20,468 nt of DNA, taken from positions 1-20,468 of IMG/VR virus record IMGVR_UViG_3300043466_001880. The stretch is one strand, 5' to 3'. Origin of the DNA: a virus. Below, in pieces: positions 1 through 5,431 of this stretch; positions within the stretch are counted from its first letter, which is position 1; each line of letters opens with the position of its first letter. The notes beneath the pieces were generated by a model. The model had not been told where the DNA came from. It saw only the letters and a list, made by a program, of their open reading frames with translations, and searched no databases. The position numbers and the translations under genes were made by a program.

Positions 1-522
1 CTTCAAATCCCTCTCCACCAAATCCCCCAACCACTTCGCAGGCATCACCCTCGTCGCACTCACCTCAAACCAATGACTGTTCAACGACATCGATAACCAC
101 TTCGTAATCTCCGCCCACGTCACCGACCTCAACTGCGGCTCACTGTTCGCCGAAATAATCGTCGTGCTCCCAATCCTCGTACTCAACATCCACAACACCA
201 CCCACGACACCAACGCCGACTTCCCAATACCACGCCCAGAACTAACCGCCATCCTCAAAATCTTGTAACTAAGATCGTCCTCGCTCTCATTCGGCTTCCT
301 CGCATCAGATAAAACCCTGTTCGCCTTGATGTGCTCCGCCATCTCCGTTAACACCTCCCTCTGCCACTTCCGCGGACCCCTAAACCGCTCCAGCGGCGTA
401 CCCGCCTCACCCCACGGAAACGCATACATCACAAACGCCAATGGGTTGTCCCGGACCTGAGGACTCCAAATCTGCGCCATTAACTCCTGTTCTTCTTCGA
501 CTTTATAGATTGGTGTTTGCAT
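1..522 (-). CDS. terL: Phage terminase large subunit (N-terminal part, cut by window edge)
   Basis: This is the ATPase-nuclease motor that packages phage DNA into the procapsid. Only the first 174 codons are in the window, read leftward from an ATG at 522; no stop is reached. The N-terminus has the adaptor-like stretch seen in many large terminases (residues 26-56, with AFPWG at 34-38 and GPRKWQRE at 49-56). A Walker A motif follows at 94-102 (SSGRGIGKS, with Lys101 as the ATP-binding lysine), then the hydrophobic strands of the ATPase fold. The Walker B motif and nuclease domain would lie outside the window. The ribosome site is weak (AAGAG, eight bases upstream). From about codon 27, third positions are strongly G-biased, and 9 of 13 arginine codons are AGG, unlike the other genes here. 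The family call is firm; the rest of the protein cannot be seen. Confidence 0.93.
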   Translation of the reverse strand, partial: MQTPIYKVEEEQELMAQIWSPQVRDNPLAFVMYAFPWGEAGTPLERFRGPRKWQREVLTEMAEHIKANRVLSDARKPNESEDDLSYKILRMAVSSGRGIGKSALVSWVVLWMLSTRIGSTTIISANSEPQLRSVTWAEITKWLSMSLNSHWFEVSATRVMPAKWLGDLVERDLK

Positions 523-740
523 AGTTAACTCTTGGGTGTTATGGAAGTGATGTTAACTGAAAATTAAAAATAAAAATTTGTGTGGGGGTAGGCTCCAGCG
601 TGGCCGGTCGGCTCGGCCCTCCCCCCCCCCTTGATTTTGCGGGCAGGATCTGTTCTGCCCGGCTCGGGGTGATCGAGCAGCATGTGGTGGGGTGGGTGGG
701 GGGTGAGGGGGGGCGAGTAGCCCCCAACCCCATGGGATGA
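523..740. other. Non-coding G-rich stretch upstream of terL
   Basis: No convincing gene lies here. Next to terL is an A/T-rich stretch (about 555-580) that could hold a terL promoter, although no clear hexamer pair is visible. Further on are a run of ten C (621-630), a 7-bp stem with an 8-base loop (CGGGCAG at 640-646 pairing with CTGCCCG at 655-661, no T-run on either strand), and a run of G blocks (689-713, listed separately). A minus-strand open frame across 539-760 is low-complexity and lacks a ribosome site. The position between the terminase genes would also suit a packaging site, but nothing in the sequence proves that. Confidence 0.5.
689..713 (+). repeat. Candidate G-quadruplex motif
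   Basis: Four G blocks of 4, 3, 6 and 7 bases are separated by loops T, T and TGA. This meets the usual G3+N1-7 pattern with very short loops, which favours a stable four-stranded fold on the plus strand, or C-rich structure on the minus strand. It lies between the 45-codon minus-strand gene and terL, so a minus-strand transcript through it would be C-rich and not G-rich. Any effect would therefore be at the DNA level or on a plus-strand transcript. Confidence 0.6.
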
Positions 741-878
741 TTAGCGGTACAAAGGGGCAATTAGCCCACGCCCATGCATAAAGGCCTCATGACGCGCGGC
801 TTCCTCACTCTTGAAATAAGCGCGGGCTCCGTTTGTATAGATAACGGTCCAGTGATCAAAATGTTTTGCGTATTTCAT
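741..878 (-). CDS. Small phage protein, 45 aa, unknown function
   Basis: This short gene begins MKYAKHFDHW and ends IAPLYR, with no membrane segment. It is supported by a good ribosome site (AAGGGAAAGC directly before the ATG at 878) and by a promoter-like pair upstream on the same strand (933-961). The middle (WTVIYTNGARAYFKS) alternates aromatic and polar residues like a small beta-sheet protein, followed by a likely helix (EEAARHEAFMHGRG). It lies 218 bp upstream of terL on the same strand, so both may share a transcript. I do not recognise the family with certainty. Confidence rests on start signals and protein-like composition. Confidence 0.65.
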   Translation of the reverse strand: MKYAKHFDHWTVIYTNGARAYFKSEEAARHEAFMHGRGLIAPLYR

Positions 879-932
879 GCTTTCCCTTGGTGTCTGCACC
901 GGTCAGCGACTGCTGTTTGATGCGATGAATGA

Positions 933-961
933 ATTGTGAATGAAATGATGTCGGATGTCAA
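933..961 (-). promoter_or_regulatory. Sigma70-like promoter driving the 45-aa gene
   Basis: On the minus strand, TTGACA (956-961) is followed by exactly 17 bp and CACAAT (933-938). The -35 is perfect; the -10 is a weaker form that recurs at two other promoters in this window. It points at the 741-878 gene and possibly terL beyond it. Confidence 0.6.
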
Positions 962-1000
962 GCAATCAACATCCTAGTGTTTTCCCTAGTGCAACAATGC

Positions 1001-1030
1001 TTGACGCGAACGCTAGACATACGCTATAGT
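1001..1030 (+). promoter_or_regulatory. Sigma70-like promoter for the small-gene cassette
   Basis: TTGACG (1001-1006), an 18-bp spacer and TATAGT (1025-1030) sit about 60 bp upstream of the first plus-strand start codon. A direct repeat CCTAGTG (973-979 and 985-991) lies just upstream, between this promoter and the minus-strand one, and may be a protein-binding site. Confidence 0.65.
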
Positions 1031-1089
1031 TCAATCACTGCGCGACATGAATGACAGACGGCGCGGCAACCAAACAGGAGATAGACAAC

Positions 1090-1278
1090 ATGCAAGCAAC
1101 CCGCCACTCACAGACCACTGGAATCTTTTACCAACACCTGCGCGGCATCGGATGGCAACACCTTGACACGAACGATGGCAAGGCTAGACAAGTCGGCCCT
1201 TGGTACAAAACTCAGGCTGAGCTGCTGGCAGATCATACCGACTACCTTCAGCGTGCCGGCTGGATCCGCAGCGCTTAA
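1090..1278 (+). CDS. Small phage protein, 62 aa, unknown function
   Basis: First gene of the plus-strand cassette. I place the start at 1090 (MQATRHSQ), where AGGAG at 1076-1080 gives a normal ribosome site; the same frame is open upstream to an ATG at 1051 without such a site. The protein is small and soluble, with aromatic and polar stretches (IFYQHLRGIGWQH, then VGPWYKTQAELLADH) and a probable C-terminal helix ending in GWIRSA. No catalytic motif is visible. Small proteins of this look are common in phage accessory regions, but I cannot name a family. A strong short hairpin follows the stop codon. Confidence 0.7.
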   Translation: MQATRHSQTTGIFYQHLRGIGWQHLDTNDGKARQVGPWYKTQAELLADHTDYLQRAGWIRSA

Positions 1279-1286
1279 TCACCCAC

Positions 1287-1300
1287 GGGGCTCCGGCCCC
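1287..1300 (+). other. Stable intergenic hairpin with UNCG-type tetraloop
   Basis: GGGGC, loop TCCG, GCCCC. In RNA the loop UCCG closed by C-G belongs to the unusually stable UNCG class. It starts 9 bases after the stop codon of the first cassette gene and has no T-run, so it is more likely an mRNA stability or processing element than a terminator. Confidence 0.5.
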
Positions 1301-1310
1301 TCACAAAAGC

Positions 1311-1340
1311 CAACACAAGCCAACACAAGCCAACACAAGG
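1311..1340 (+). repeat. Tandem repeat, three copies of a 10-mer
   Basis: CAACACAAGC occurs at 1311-1320 and 1321-1330, with CAACACAAGG at 1331-1340; a degenerate copy precedes them (1301-1310). The last copy runs into the ribosome site of the next gene, so copy number would change the leader length. Slippage during replication is the likely origin. Confidence 0.85.
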
Positions 1341-1350
1341 AGAACACACC

Positions 1351-1650
1351 ATGCCCAACAAACAATCCGCCCACACTCCCGGACCGTGGAACTGCAACCG
1401 GGCCAGCGCGGCAGGCCGCGAAATCATTGTCTCTGAAGTGTCGCCGGTCGATGTTGCTGTACTTAGTCACAGAGACAAGTCGCAATCAGAGATTAACGCC
1501 AACGCCCGCCTAATCGCCGCTGCGCCTGAATTGCTCGAAGCTCTGCAGAGCATGACATCGGCCTACCAACAGCACTTTGACGTTATGCCCGTTGCATGGC
1601 AAACATTCGACAATATCGCCCGCGCCGCCATCGCCAAGGCCACCGAATAA
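1351..1650 (+). CDS. Phage protein of the HTPGPW / NARLIAAAPELLEAL type, 99 aa
   Basis: The protein has two hallmarks shared by a widespread class of small phage proteins of unknown function: an N-terminal HTPGPW (residues 8-13) and the helix ANARLIAAAPELLEAL (about 50-65). A second helix with IARAAIAKATE closes the C-terminus. Such proteins are frequent in early or accessory regions of proteobacterial phages and prophages; I know of no settled function. The start is fixed by a strong ribosome site (AAGGAGAACACACC before the ATG). The three-copy 10-mer repeat lies immediately upstream. No membrane segment or metal-binding motif is visible. Confidence 0.85.
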   Translation: MPNKQSAHTPGPWNCNRASAAGREIIVSEVSPVDVAVLSHRDKSQSEINANARLIAAAPELLEALQSMTSAYQQHFDVMPVAWQTFDNIARAAIAKATE

Positions 1651-1695
1651 ACGCTTAAACCCCCCACAACCACCAACCCACCCAAGGAGAACACA

Positions 1696-1791
1696 ATGAA
1701 AAAACGCCCCCTCACCCACATCATTCAAGACCTAGCCTTTGCAGCCATCCTGGGTCTGATCGGCGCAGCACTCCTTTTGGAGTACCTCTAA
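1696..1791 (+). CDS. 31-aa single-pass membrane peptide
   Basis: This very short gene starts at ATG 1696 with a strong ribosome site (AAGGAGAACACA). The basic N-terminus (MKKRPLTH) is followed by one hydrophobic segment at about residues 13-27, ending EYL. By the positive-inside rule the N-terminus would face the cytoplasm. Its stop overlaps the next start (TAATG at 1789-1793), which supports translation. Function is unknown; inner-membrane phage peptides of this size can be superinfection-exclusion, anti-defence or lysis-timing factors, but nothing here selects among these. Confidence 0.65.
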   Translation: MKKRPLTHIIQDLAFAAILGLIGAALLLEYL

Positions 1792-1985
1792 TGAACACTA
1801 CCGCCACCTATCGCGCCCAGTGCCGGACATTCAAGATTTTCAAGGAAATGTCCGGACTGTCCGGAAATGTTGCAACGAGCTTTCAGCATCCAGTCGCAAA
1901 GCTGCGGCTGTTACCAAACTGCAGGGATGCTGACTCGCTGGCTTTGAGGAAGCTTGTTGCGGATCTTGTTAGGGGTCAAAAATGA
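1791..1985 (+). CDS. Small basic protein, 64 aa, unknown function
   Basis: The gene is coupled to both neighbours, with TAATG at its start and ATGA at its end. It has no ribosome site of its own beyond the GGAG about ten bases upstream inside the previous gene. The product is basic, with three cysteines, and matches no family I recognise. Its coding sequence holds an unusual cluster: CCGGACATT (1823-1831) is the exact inverse of AATGTCCGG (1847-1855), and another TGTCCGG follows at 1859-1865. The hairpin may matter more than the protein, so the coding call is moderate. Confidence 0.5.
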   Translation: MNTTATYRAQCRTFKIFKEMSGLSGNVATSFQHPVAKLRLLPNCRDADSLALRKLVADLVRGQK

Positions 1986-2113
1986 CCCAGACGCGCCAAG
2001 CCTACCTGCTGGCCCTCCTTCGGGACGGCCATCAATTCAGGTTGGCCGTGATCCTCACGGCTCACTTTTTCAACGTTCCCGAGAGCGTCATTGAACGGGA
2101 GTTCTACAGATGA
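1982..2113 (+). CDS. Small protein, 43 aa, unknown function
   Basis: It reads MTQTRQAYLLALLRDG at the N-terminus and EREFYR at the end. Its start ATG overlaps the previous stop (ATGA at 1982-1985), and its stop overlaps the start of the zinc-ribbon gene (ATGA at 2110-2113), the packing typical of real phage operons. The sequence suggests two or three helices with no membrane span. The middle (FRLAVILTAHFFNVPESVIEREF) could be a small helix-turn-helix, but it is too short to be sure. Confidence 0.6.
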   Translation: MTQTRQAYLLALLRDGHQFRLAVILTAHFFNVPESVIEREFYR

Positions 2114-2418
2114 AGTTCTGCCCCCAATGCCAAGCCCCCGGGAAAGTGCTCGAGACCCGCTACAGCCCCAGGGAGGCGTGCAAGCGCCGTCGCATAGGGT
2201 GTACCAGCTGCGGCTTCAGGTGGTCAACCTGGGGCGACGTAGACCCAAGCGAGATAGACCAGAAGCTCGATGCCGACGGTCTACCCACATACACCGAGGC
2301 ACTCCAAGTTTTGGAGGCCCTGGTCCGATCCGCAGGGGGGTGCGCCACGATTGATCAGGTTGCCGTAATCAAAGCGTGGCGGCTCATAGACCGATTTAAG
2401 GCCCGTCAGAGCCCTTAA
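2110..2418 (+). CDS. NrdR-like zinc-ribbon protein, 102 aa
   Basis: Residues 4-34 form a four-cysteine zinc ribbon (Cys4, Cys7, Cys31, Cys34). The stretch between resembles the N-terminal DNA-binding ribbon of the repressor NrdR: an ETR motif, a basic patch KRRR at 25-28, then GCTSCGFRWSTW. NrdR proper continues with an ATP-cone domain that controls ribonucleotide reductase genes; that domain is absent here, and residues 45-102 are an unrelated, mainly helical tail. A DNA-binding regulatory role is therefore likely by family, but its target is unknown. It is the last gene of the cassette, its last 23 bp overlap the end of the oppositely oriented terS, and a terminator follows. Confidence 0.75.
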   Translation: MKFCPQCQAPGKVLETRYSPREACKRRRIGCTSCGFRWSTWGDVDPSEIDQKLDADGLPTYTEALQVLEALVRSAGGCATIDQVAVIKAWRLIDRFKARQSP

Positions 2419-2950
2419 TCTCCCCCTCCCCATCCAAGCCCTCACCCGAGGGCTTTTTTGCGTCTATGAGCTCCCTAGGCGCCTCCAGGGGCACCCCCTC
2501 AATGCTCGGTGCCTCCAGCTCCCTGGCCACTCCGTCAATAATATCTGCACTTAATACCCTATTTTTAGCAGATTCTAATGCGCCATTAATACTAATAGTT
2601 GTTTGAACTATTTCGTGTTTCTGAGTTTCTGCCCAACGCATTTGCGTCTTCGTCCACCAGATCAGCGAAGCTGTGTCGCCGTCCATCGCCTTCTGAAAAA
2701 GCTTCCCGCCGATCTTCGCATGTGCTTTTGCTTTTCCTAATTCTAATTCTTTTGAAAAATATTCGAATAATACATTCTTCGCAACTCCGTCGCGGATCAA
2801 CGCCGCAATCTGATCTTGCGACAATCCGAGTCCTGCGTATTTCTCAACAAGCTCACGGTCTTCGTCGGTCGGAACGAACGGCTTTCGACCCGCTCCCGGT
2901 CTCGCCCCACCCCACCCAGAAATTTCTTGTTTTCCTTTTTCAACGGACAT
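2396..2950 (-). CDS. terS: Phage terminase small subunit
   Basis: The small subunit recognises the packaging site and hands DNA to the large subunit. The 184-residue protein begins with the basic, glycine-rich leader GGARPGAGRKP (14-24) common in small terminases, followed by a helix-turn-helix region (about 40-75, LGLSQDQIAALI as the core). A central helical part then contains AKIGGKLFQKAMDGDT and WWTKTQMRW, which match the small-terminase pattern. The acidic tail is probably flexible. The start at 2950 has a perfect AGGAGG ribosome site. Unusually, terL does not follow it directly: about 1.9 kb with an opposite-strand operon separates them, and that operon's terminator lies inside this gene's 3' end. 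Confidence 0.85.
   Translation of the reverse strand: MSVEKGKQEISGWGGARPGAGRKPFVPTDEDRELVEKYAGLGLSQDQIAALIRDGVAKNVLFEYFSKELELGKAKAHAKIGGKLFQKAMDGDTASLIWWTKTQMRWAETQKHEIVQTTISINGALESAKNRVLSADIIDGVARELEAPSIEGVPLEAPRELIDAKKPSGEGLDGEGEIKGSDGP
2437..2459 (+). terminator. Intrinsic terminator of the plus-strand cassette, inside terS
   Basis: AGCCCTC (2437-2443), loop ACCC, GAGGGCT (2448-2454), then a run of T to 2459. The T-run faces plus-strand transcripts only. It lies 18 bp after the end of the zinc-ribbon gene and wholly within the coding sequence of terS on the other strand. Confidence 0.85.
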
Positions 2951-3002
2951 GTTAGTGCCTCCTAACTTAAAAATTTACCGTACCGTAATTGGCCCACTGA
3001 AT

Positions 3003-3128
3003 TTAGCGTAACAGCGTAACTCCCCTAAAGGGGGGAGTTACGTTACGTTACGCAAAAATGTCATCCTTGTCACATATCGTAACTGCGTAACAGTTACGCA
3101 AAAGTTACGCTGTTACGCTAAGAGTTAC
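3003..3128. repeat. Cluster of GTTAC/GTTACGC repeats: candidate origin or regulator-binding array
   Basis: In about 120 bp there are eleven GTTAC words counting both orientations: GTAAC at 3008, 3016, 3079 and 3087; GTTAC at 3037, 3042, 3047, 3093, 3104, 3112 and 3124. Seven are extended to GTTACGC or its inverse. They are arranged with symmetry: a 19-bp perfect inverted repeat (3003-3021 against 3103-3121) encloses an 11-bp-stem hairpin (3015-3025 with 3032-3042), three tandem GTTAC, and a perfect odd-centred palindrome (3085-3099). The array fills the gap between the primase-helicase stop and terS. Its position beside replication genes fits iterons of a phage origin; binding sites for a transcription regulator of terS are the alternative. 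Confidence 0.85.
3015..3042. repeat. 11-bp-stem inverted repeat within the GTTACGC array
   Basis: CGTAACTCCCC (3015-3025) pairs perfectly with GGGGAGTTACG (3032-3042) across a 6-base loop. No T-run follows on either strand, so it is not a standard terminator, although it could hinder polymerase or form a cruciform in supercoiled DNA. Confidence 0.75.
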
Positions 3129-5128
3129 TATGCTCTTAACAACATAGCCGAAGCTTGCACGGTGTCCAGAACGATCCACCCATGCTCATAGTGCCCGATG
3201 ATCTGCCCGGTCAGTAGCTCCCCGATTGGCTTGCCTTTGGCTGCGGGTCTGGCGTACATCTGTGCCGATGCTTCGGTCAATTCGAGGGTTTCGATCAGAT
3301 ATTGGATAAACCCTGACCTGCTCAAGTAGGGCTGCCCTGCTCTGGTTTCCTTGCCTGCTGATTCCCAAGCATTCTGAAATAACTTTCTATGTTTAGTTAA
3401 CTTATTATCCCCCTTATCAGATATTGGTTTATCTACTATTTGAATCACGGCGCTAGATACCTGTTCGCCGTCTTCGTCGATCCAGCCATTTATTGGGACG
3501 GATTGAATGCGTGCGAAGACCTCGGGAGCGAATTCGCTGTCCTTGGCTTTTCTTTGAACGATCTGCATCGGAGCTTCGTCTTTTGCGGGAATGATGCTCA
3601 CCTCAATGTCAAGGGCTCCGCGCCATGCGCTTGACCCTCGGGCTCGGTGCTGAGCTTCTTCGCTGACGCCGGTGTGATGGACTAGCAAAACGGAGCAGTT
3701 AAATTCCCGCATGAGCTGGGCGCAAGCGTCAAGCATGGTCTTGGCGTCCTGCGCGCTGTTCTCGTCGCCGGAGAGGAATCGGTGAAGGGTGTCGATAACG
3801 ATCAAGTCGGGGGGTTCGGGGAGCTGTTTGAGGTGGGTTGAGGTGGAGATGTAGCCCTCTGGCGTGTTCAAATCACACCCTGAACGGCTGAGCCACATTT
3901 GTAATGGGCCGGCTTGATTGTGCTGTTTCCAAGCTGCTATCCGGGCACGTAGACCGTGGTGACCTTCGCCTGCTAGATAAACAACTCTTGAATGCTTGAC
4001 TTTCTTGCCTGCCCATTCTGAGATGCCACTAGCCATTCTCAGGCACCAATCCAAGACCACGAAAGTCTTACCGCCACCTGACGGGCCGTGAACCATTATC
4101 AGGGCGTCTGACTGGAGCCAACCCTTTACTAACCACTTGATCGGTGCGGGTTGAGAACAATAATCGTCAGCGGCTATGAGCCAGGATTGCTGAGGTGGAT
4201 CTAGCAAAAGCGCCAGGTTGTTTCCAGCTTGCTGATAGTCATTCGCGTCGCCCTCGATCGGCGGAATCACATACGTGACACCATGCTTGGCGCAGGCCTG
4301 CTCGGCGTGTCGCTGGCCTACGCCGCTCTTATCGTTGTCGGCGACTATCACAATCTTTTGGCCTTGGTGCATCTGGACCAATGAGCCTGTGACAGGGATC
4401 AAGTTACTTGCGCTGTAAGCGACCACGCAAGGCCGTCCCGTCACTTCGTGGATTGTGGCCGCGGTGGCAAAGCCCTCTGCTACATATAAAACACCTGGGT
4501 GATCTAGCGTGCCGATCATCCAAAAGCGGCCACCCGTCTGACCCCCCGTGTGATAAAGCTTCCCGCCTGATTCGTCTATGTATTGCAGGCTTGAGAGTTC
4601 GCCATCTTCTGAGAAGAGTGGAACCATCAATCGACCGTCGCCCGTGACCCGAGCGCCGTGGGGTTGAACACCTTTGCGCTTGAGATACGGATGCTCGGGG
4701 CTGGCCTGGGCGCCGCTGCTCCAAATTGTCTCGACGGTACTAGCTGCAACGGAACGATCCCGCTCTATCTCTTCATCTCTGAGCCGCTTAGCCGCATTGA
4801 TGCGAGCGATGTGGGCCATTTCTTCGGCCGGGGTCCACCTCTTTTTCCCGATGTCAGCTTTGACCGTCTGAGTGAGATTGGCTCTCCAGCATCCGAACGT
4901 CAGGCAGGGGATGCCGTCGAGGTGACCAACGTACCAACCCGAACGGTCCAAAGTCTTGCGGCTGGACCCGGAGCGGAATCTATGAATCCTGCCGTCGAGG
5001 ATAAATTCCTCGGGAGCGTCGAGACCCGCCTCCTCAATAGCCCGGCTGAACTGCACTTCAATTGGGAGCGGGACGACTTCCTGGGGGGGAGACCAAGGGC
5101 CTCCAAGAATGTGCGTGAGATCAGCCAT
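3128..5128 (-). CDS. Toprim primase fused to RecA/RepA-type helicase
   Basis: A 666-residue phage replication protein. The N-terminal part (about 40-85: DGRIHRF, GWYVGHLDG) is the leader usual in phage Toprim primases. The Toprim fold supplies the catalytic glutamate (Glu218 in VLYVAEGF) and the metal-binding acidic pair Asp264/Asp266 (IVIVADND). The C-terminal half is a RecA-fold ATPase of the RepA/AAA_25 type: Walker A GPSGGGKT (348-355), Walker B LIVID (Asp446), and a sensor-like VLLVHHTG at about 480-487. No N-terminal zinc finger is visible. By family it primes and unwinds DNA at the phage fork. It starts only 4 bp after the upstream regulator's stop with no clear ribosome site, so translation is probably coupled. 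The GTTACGC array lies directly downstream. Confidence 0.9.
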   Translation of the reverse strand: MADLTHILGGPWSPPQEVVPLPIEVQFSRAIEEAGLDAPEEFILDGRIHRFRSGSSRKTLDRSGWYVGHLDGIPCLTFGCWRANLTQTVKADIGKKRWTPAEEMAHIARINAAKRLRDEEIERDRSVAASTVETIWSSGAQASPEHPYLKRKGVQPHGARVTGDGRLMVPLFSEDGELSSLQYIDESGGKLYHTGGQTGGRFWMIGTLDHPGVLYVAEGFATAATIHEVTGRPCVVAYSASNLIPVTGSLVQMHQGQKIVIVADNDKSGVGQRHAEQACAKHGVTYVIPPIEGDANDYQQAGNNLALLLDPPQQSWLIAADDYCSQPAPIKWLVKGWLQSDALIMVHGPSGGGKTFVVLDWCLRMASGISEWAGKKVKHSRVVYLAGEGHHGLRARIAAWKQHNQAGPLQMWLSRSGCDLNTPEGYISTSTHLKQLPEPPDLIVIDTLHRFLSGDENSAQDAKTMLDACAQLMREFNCSVLLVHHTGVSEEAQHRARGSSAWRGALDIEVSIIPAKDEAPMQIVQRKAKDSEFAPEVFARIQSVPINGWIDEDGEQVSSAVIQIVDKPISDKGDNKLTKHRKLFQNAWESAGKETRAGQPYLSRSGFIQYLIETLELTEASAQMYARPAAKGKPIGELLTGQIIGHYEHGWIVLDTVQASAMLLRA

Positions 5129-5132
5129 TTGG

Positions 5133-5321
5133 TCAGAGGATTGGTTGTGTTTGACGGATGAGATAGTCTGACAGGATAGTGATCGTTCGCAATGAGGGGT
5201 TCACATTCAACCCTTTTTTAATGTGATGCAAGGTGTTCGCGTGCAGTCCGGTAGCAGCTGCAACGGCACTGATACGCCGATCGGCCAAGGCCGCTTTGAT
5301 CTGTTCTAGACTCAACAACAT
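5133..5321 (-). CDS. Small helix-turn-helix regulator (Cro/CI-like), 62 aa
   Basis: This is probably the transcription switch protein of the early region. I start it at 5321 (MLLSLEQIKAAL) because AAGGAG lies eight bases upstream; the frame stays open further but would run into the promoter. The protein is essentially one DNA-binding domain: LEQIKAALADRRISAVAAATGLHANTLHHI is a helix, turn and recognition helix, followed by a short dimer-type tail (LRTITILSDYL). There is no cleavable C-terminal domain as in LexA-like repressors. It is divergently oriented to the early operon, and between them is an inverted repeat overlapping promoters on both strands. Autoregulation plus control of the early operon is the natural reading. 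Confidence 0.8.
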   Translation of the reverse strand: MLLSLEQIKAALADRRISAVAAATGLHANTLHHIKKGLNVNPSLRTITILSDYLIRQTQPIL

Positions 5322-5347
5322 TTTTATCTCTCCTTTTTGTTTGGGTG

Positions 5348-5376
5348 TTGACATTGTGGGGTGCAATCGTTTACAT
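5348..5376 (+). promoter_or_regulatory. Early promoter, plus strand
   Basis: TTGACA (5348-5353), 17 bp, TTACAT (5371-5376). The -35 is perfect and the spacing optimal; the -10 is moderate. It reads toward the 61-aa gene and the early operon, and lies inside the inverted-repeat operator. Confidence 0.65.
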
Positions 5377-5382
5377 TGTCAA
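5353..5382 (-). promoter_or_regulatory. Regulator promoter, minus strand
   Basis: On the minus strand, TTGACA (5377-5382), 18 bp, CACAAT (5353-5358). It reads toward the helix-turn-helix gene and the primase-helicase. The -10 shares CCCCACAAT with the promoter at 5637-5665. Confidence 0.55.
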
Positions 5383-5431
5383 CACTGCGCGAACGGAATC
5401 GCCGACGGTGCAGGTAAAAAAGGAGAACGAA

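Larger units (their letters stand above)
5345..5385. promoter_or_regulatory. Inverted-repeat operator between regulator and early operon
   Basis: GTGTTGACATTGT (5345-5357) and ACATTGTCAACAC (5373-5385) are inverse copies with one mismatch in 13, separated by 15 bp. Each arm contains the -35 box of one of two face-to-face promoters, so a dimer bound here would block both. The nearby helix-turn-helix protein is the obvious candidate ligand. A third copy of the first nine bases (GTGTTGACA) lies at 5634-5642. Confidence 0.8.

Noticed and set aside
539-760. Minus-strand open frame of 73 codons upstream of terL
   Set aside because: Low-complexity Pro/Thr-rich product reading through the C-run and G blocks, no ribosome site, and it overlaps the stop end of the better-supported 45-aa gene.
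1311-1340. Three-copy 10-mer as a CRISPR or iteron array
   Set aside because: Copies are adjacent with no spacers, run into a ribosome site, and look like slippage products.
2599-2955. Plus-strand open frame opposite terS
   Set aside because: Antisense to a well-supported gene with a perfect ribosome site; composition is unlike a protein.
3015-3042. Hairpin in the GTTACGC array read as a terminator for the primase-helicase transcript
   Set aside because: No T-run follows on the minus strand; it fits better as part of the repeat array.
4658-5161. Plus-strand open frame of 167 codons opposite the primase-helicase
   Set aside because: Antisense shadow of a gene with clear motifs; no ribosome site or promoter and no recognisable domain.
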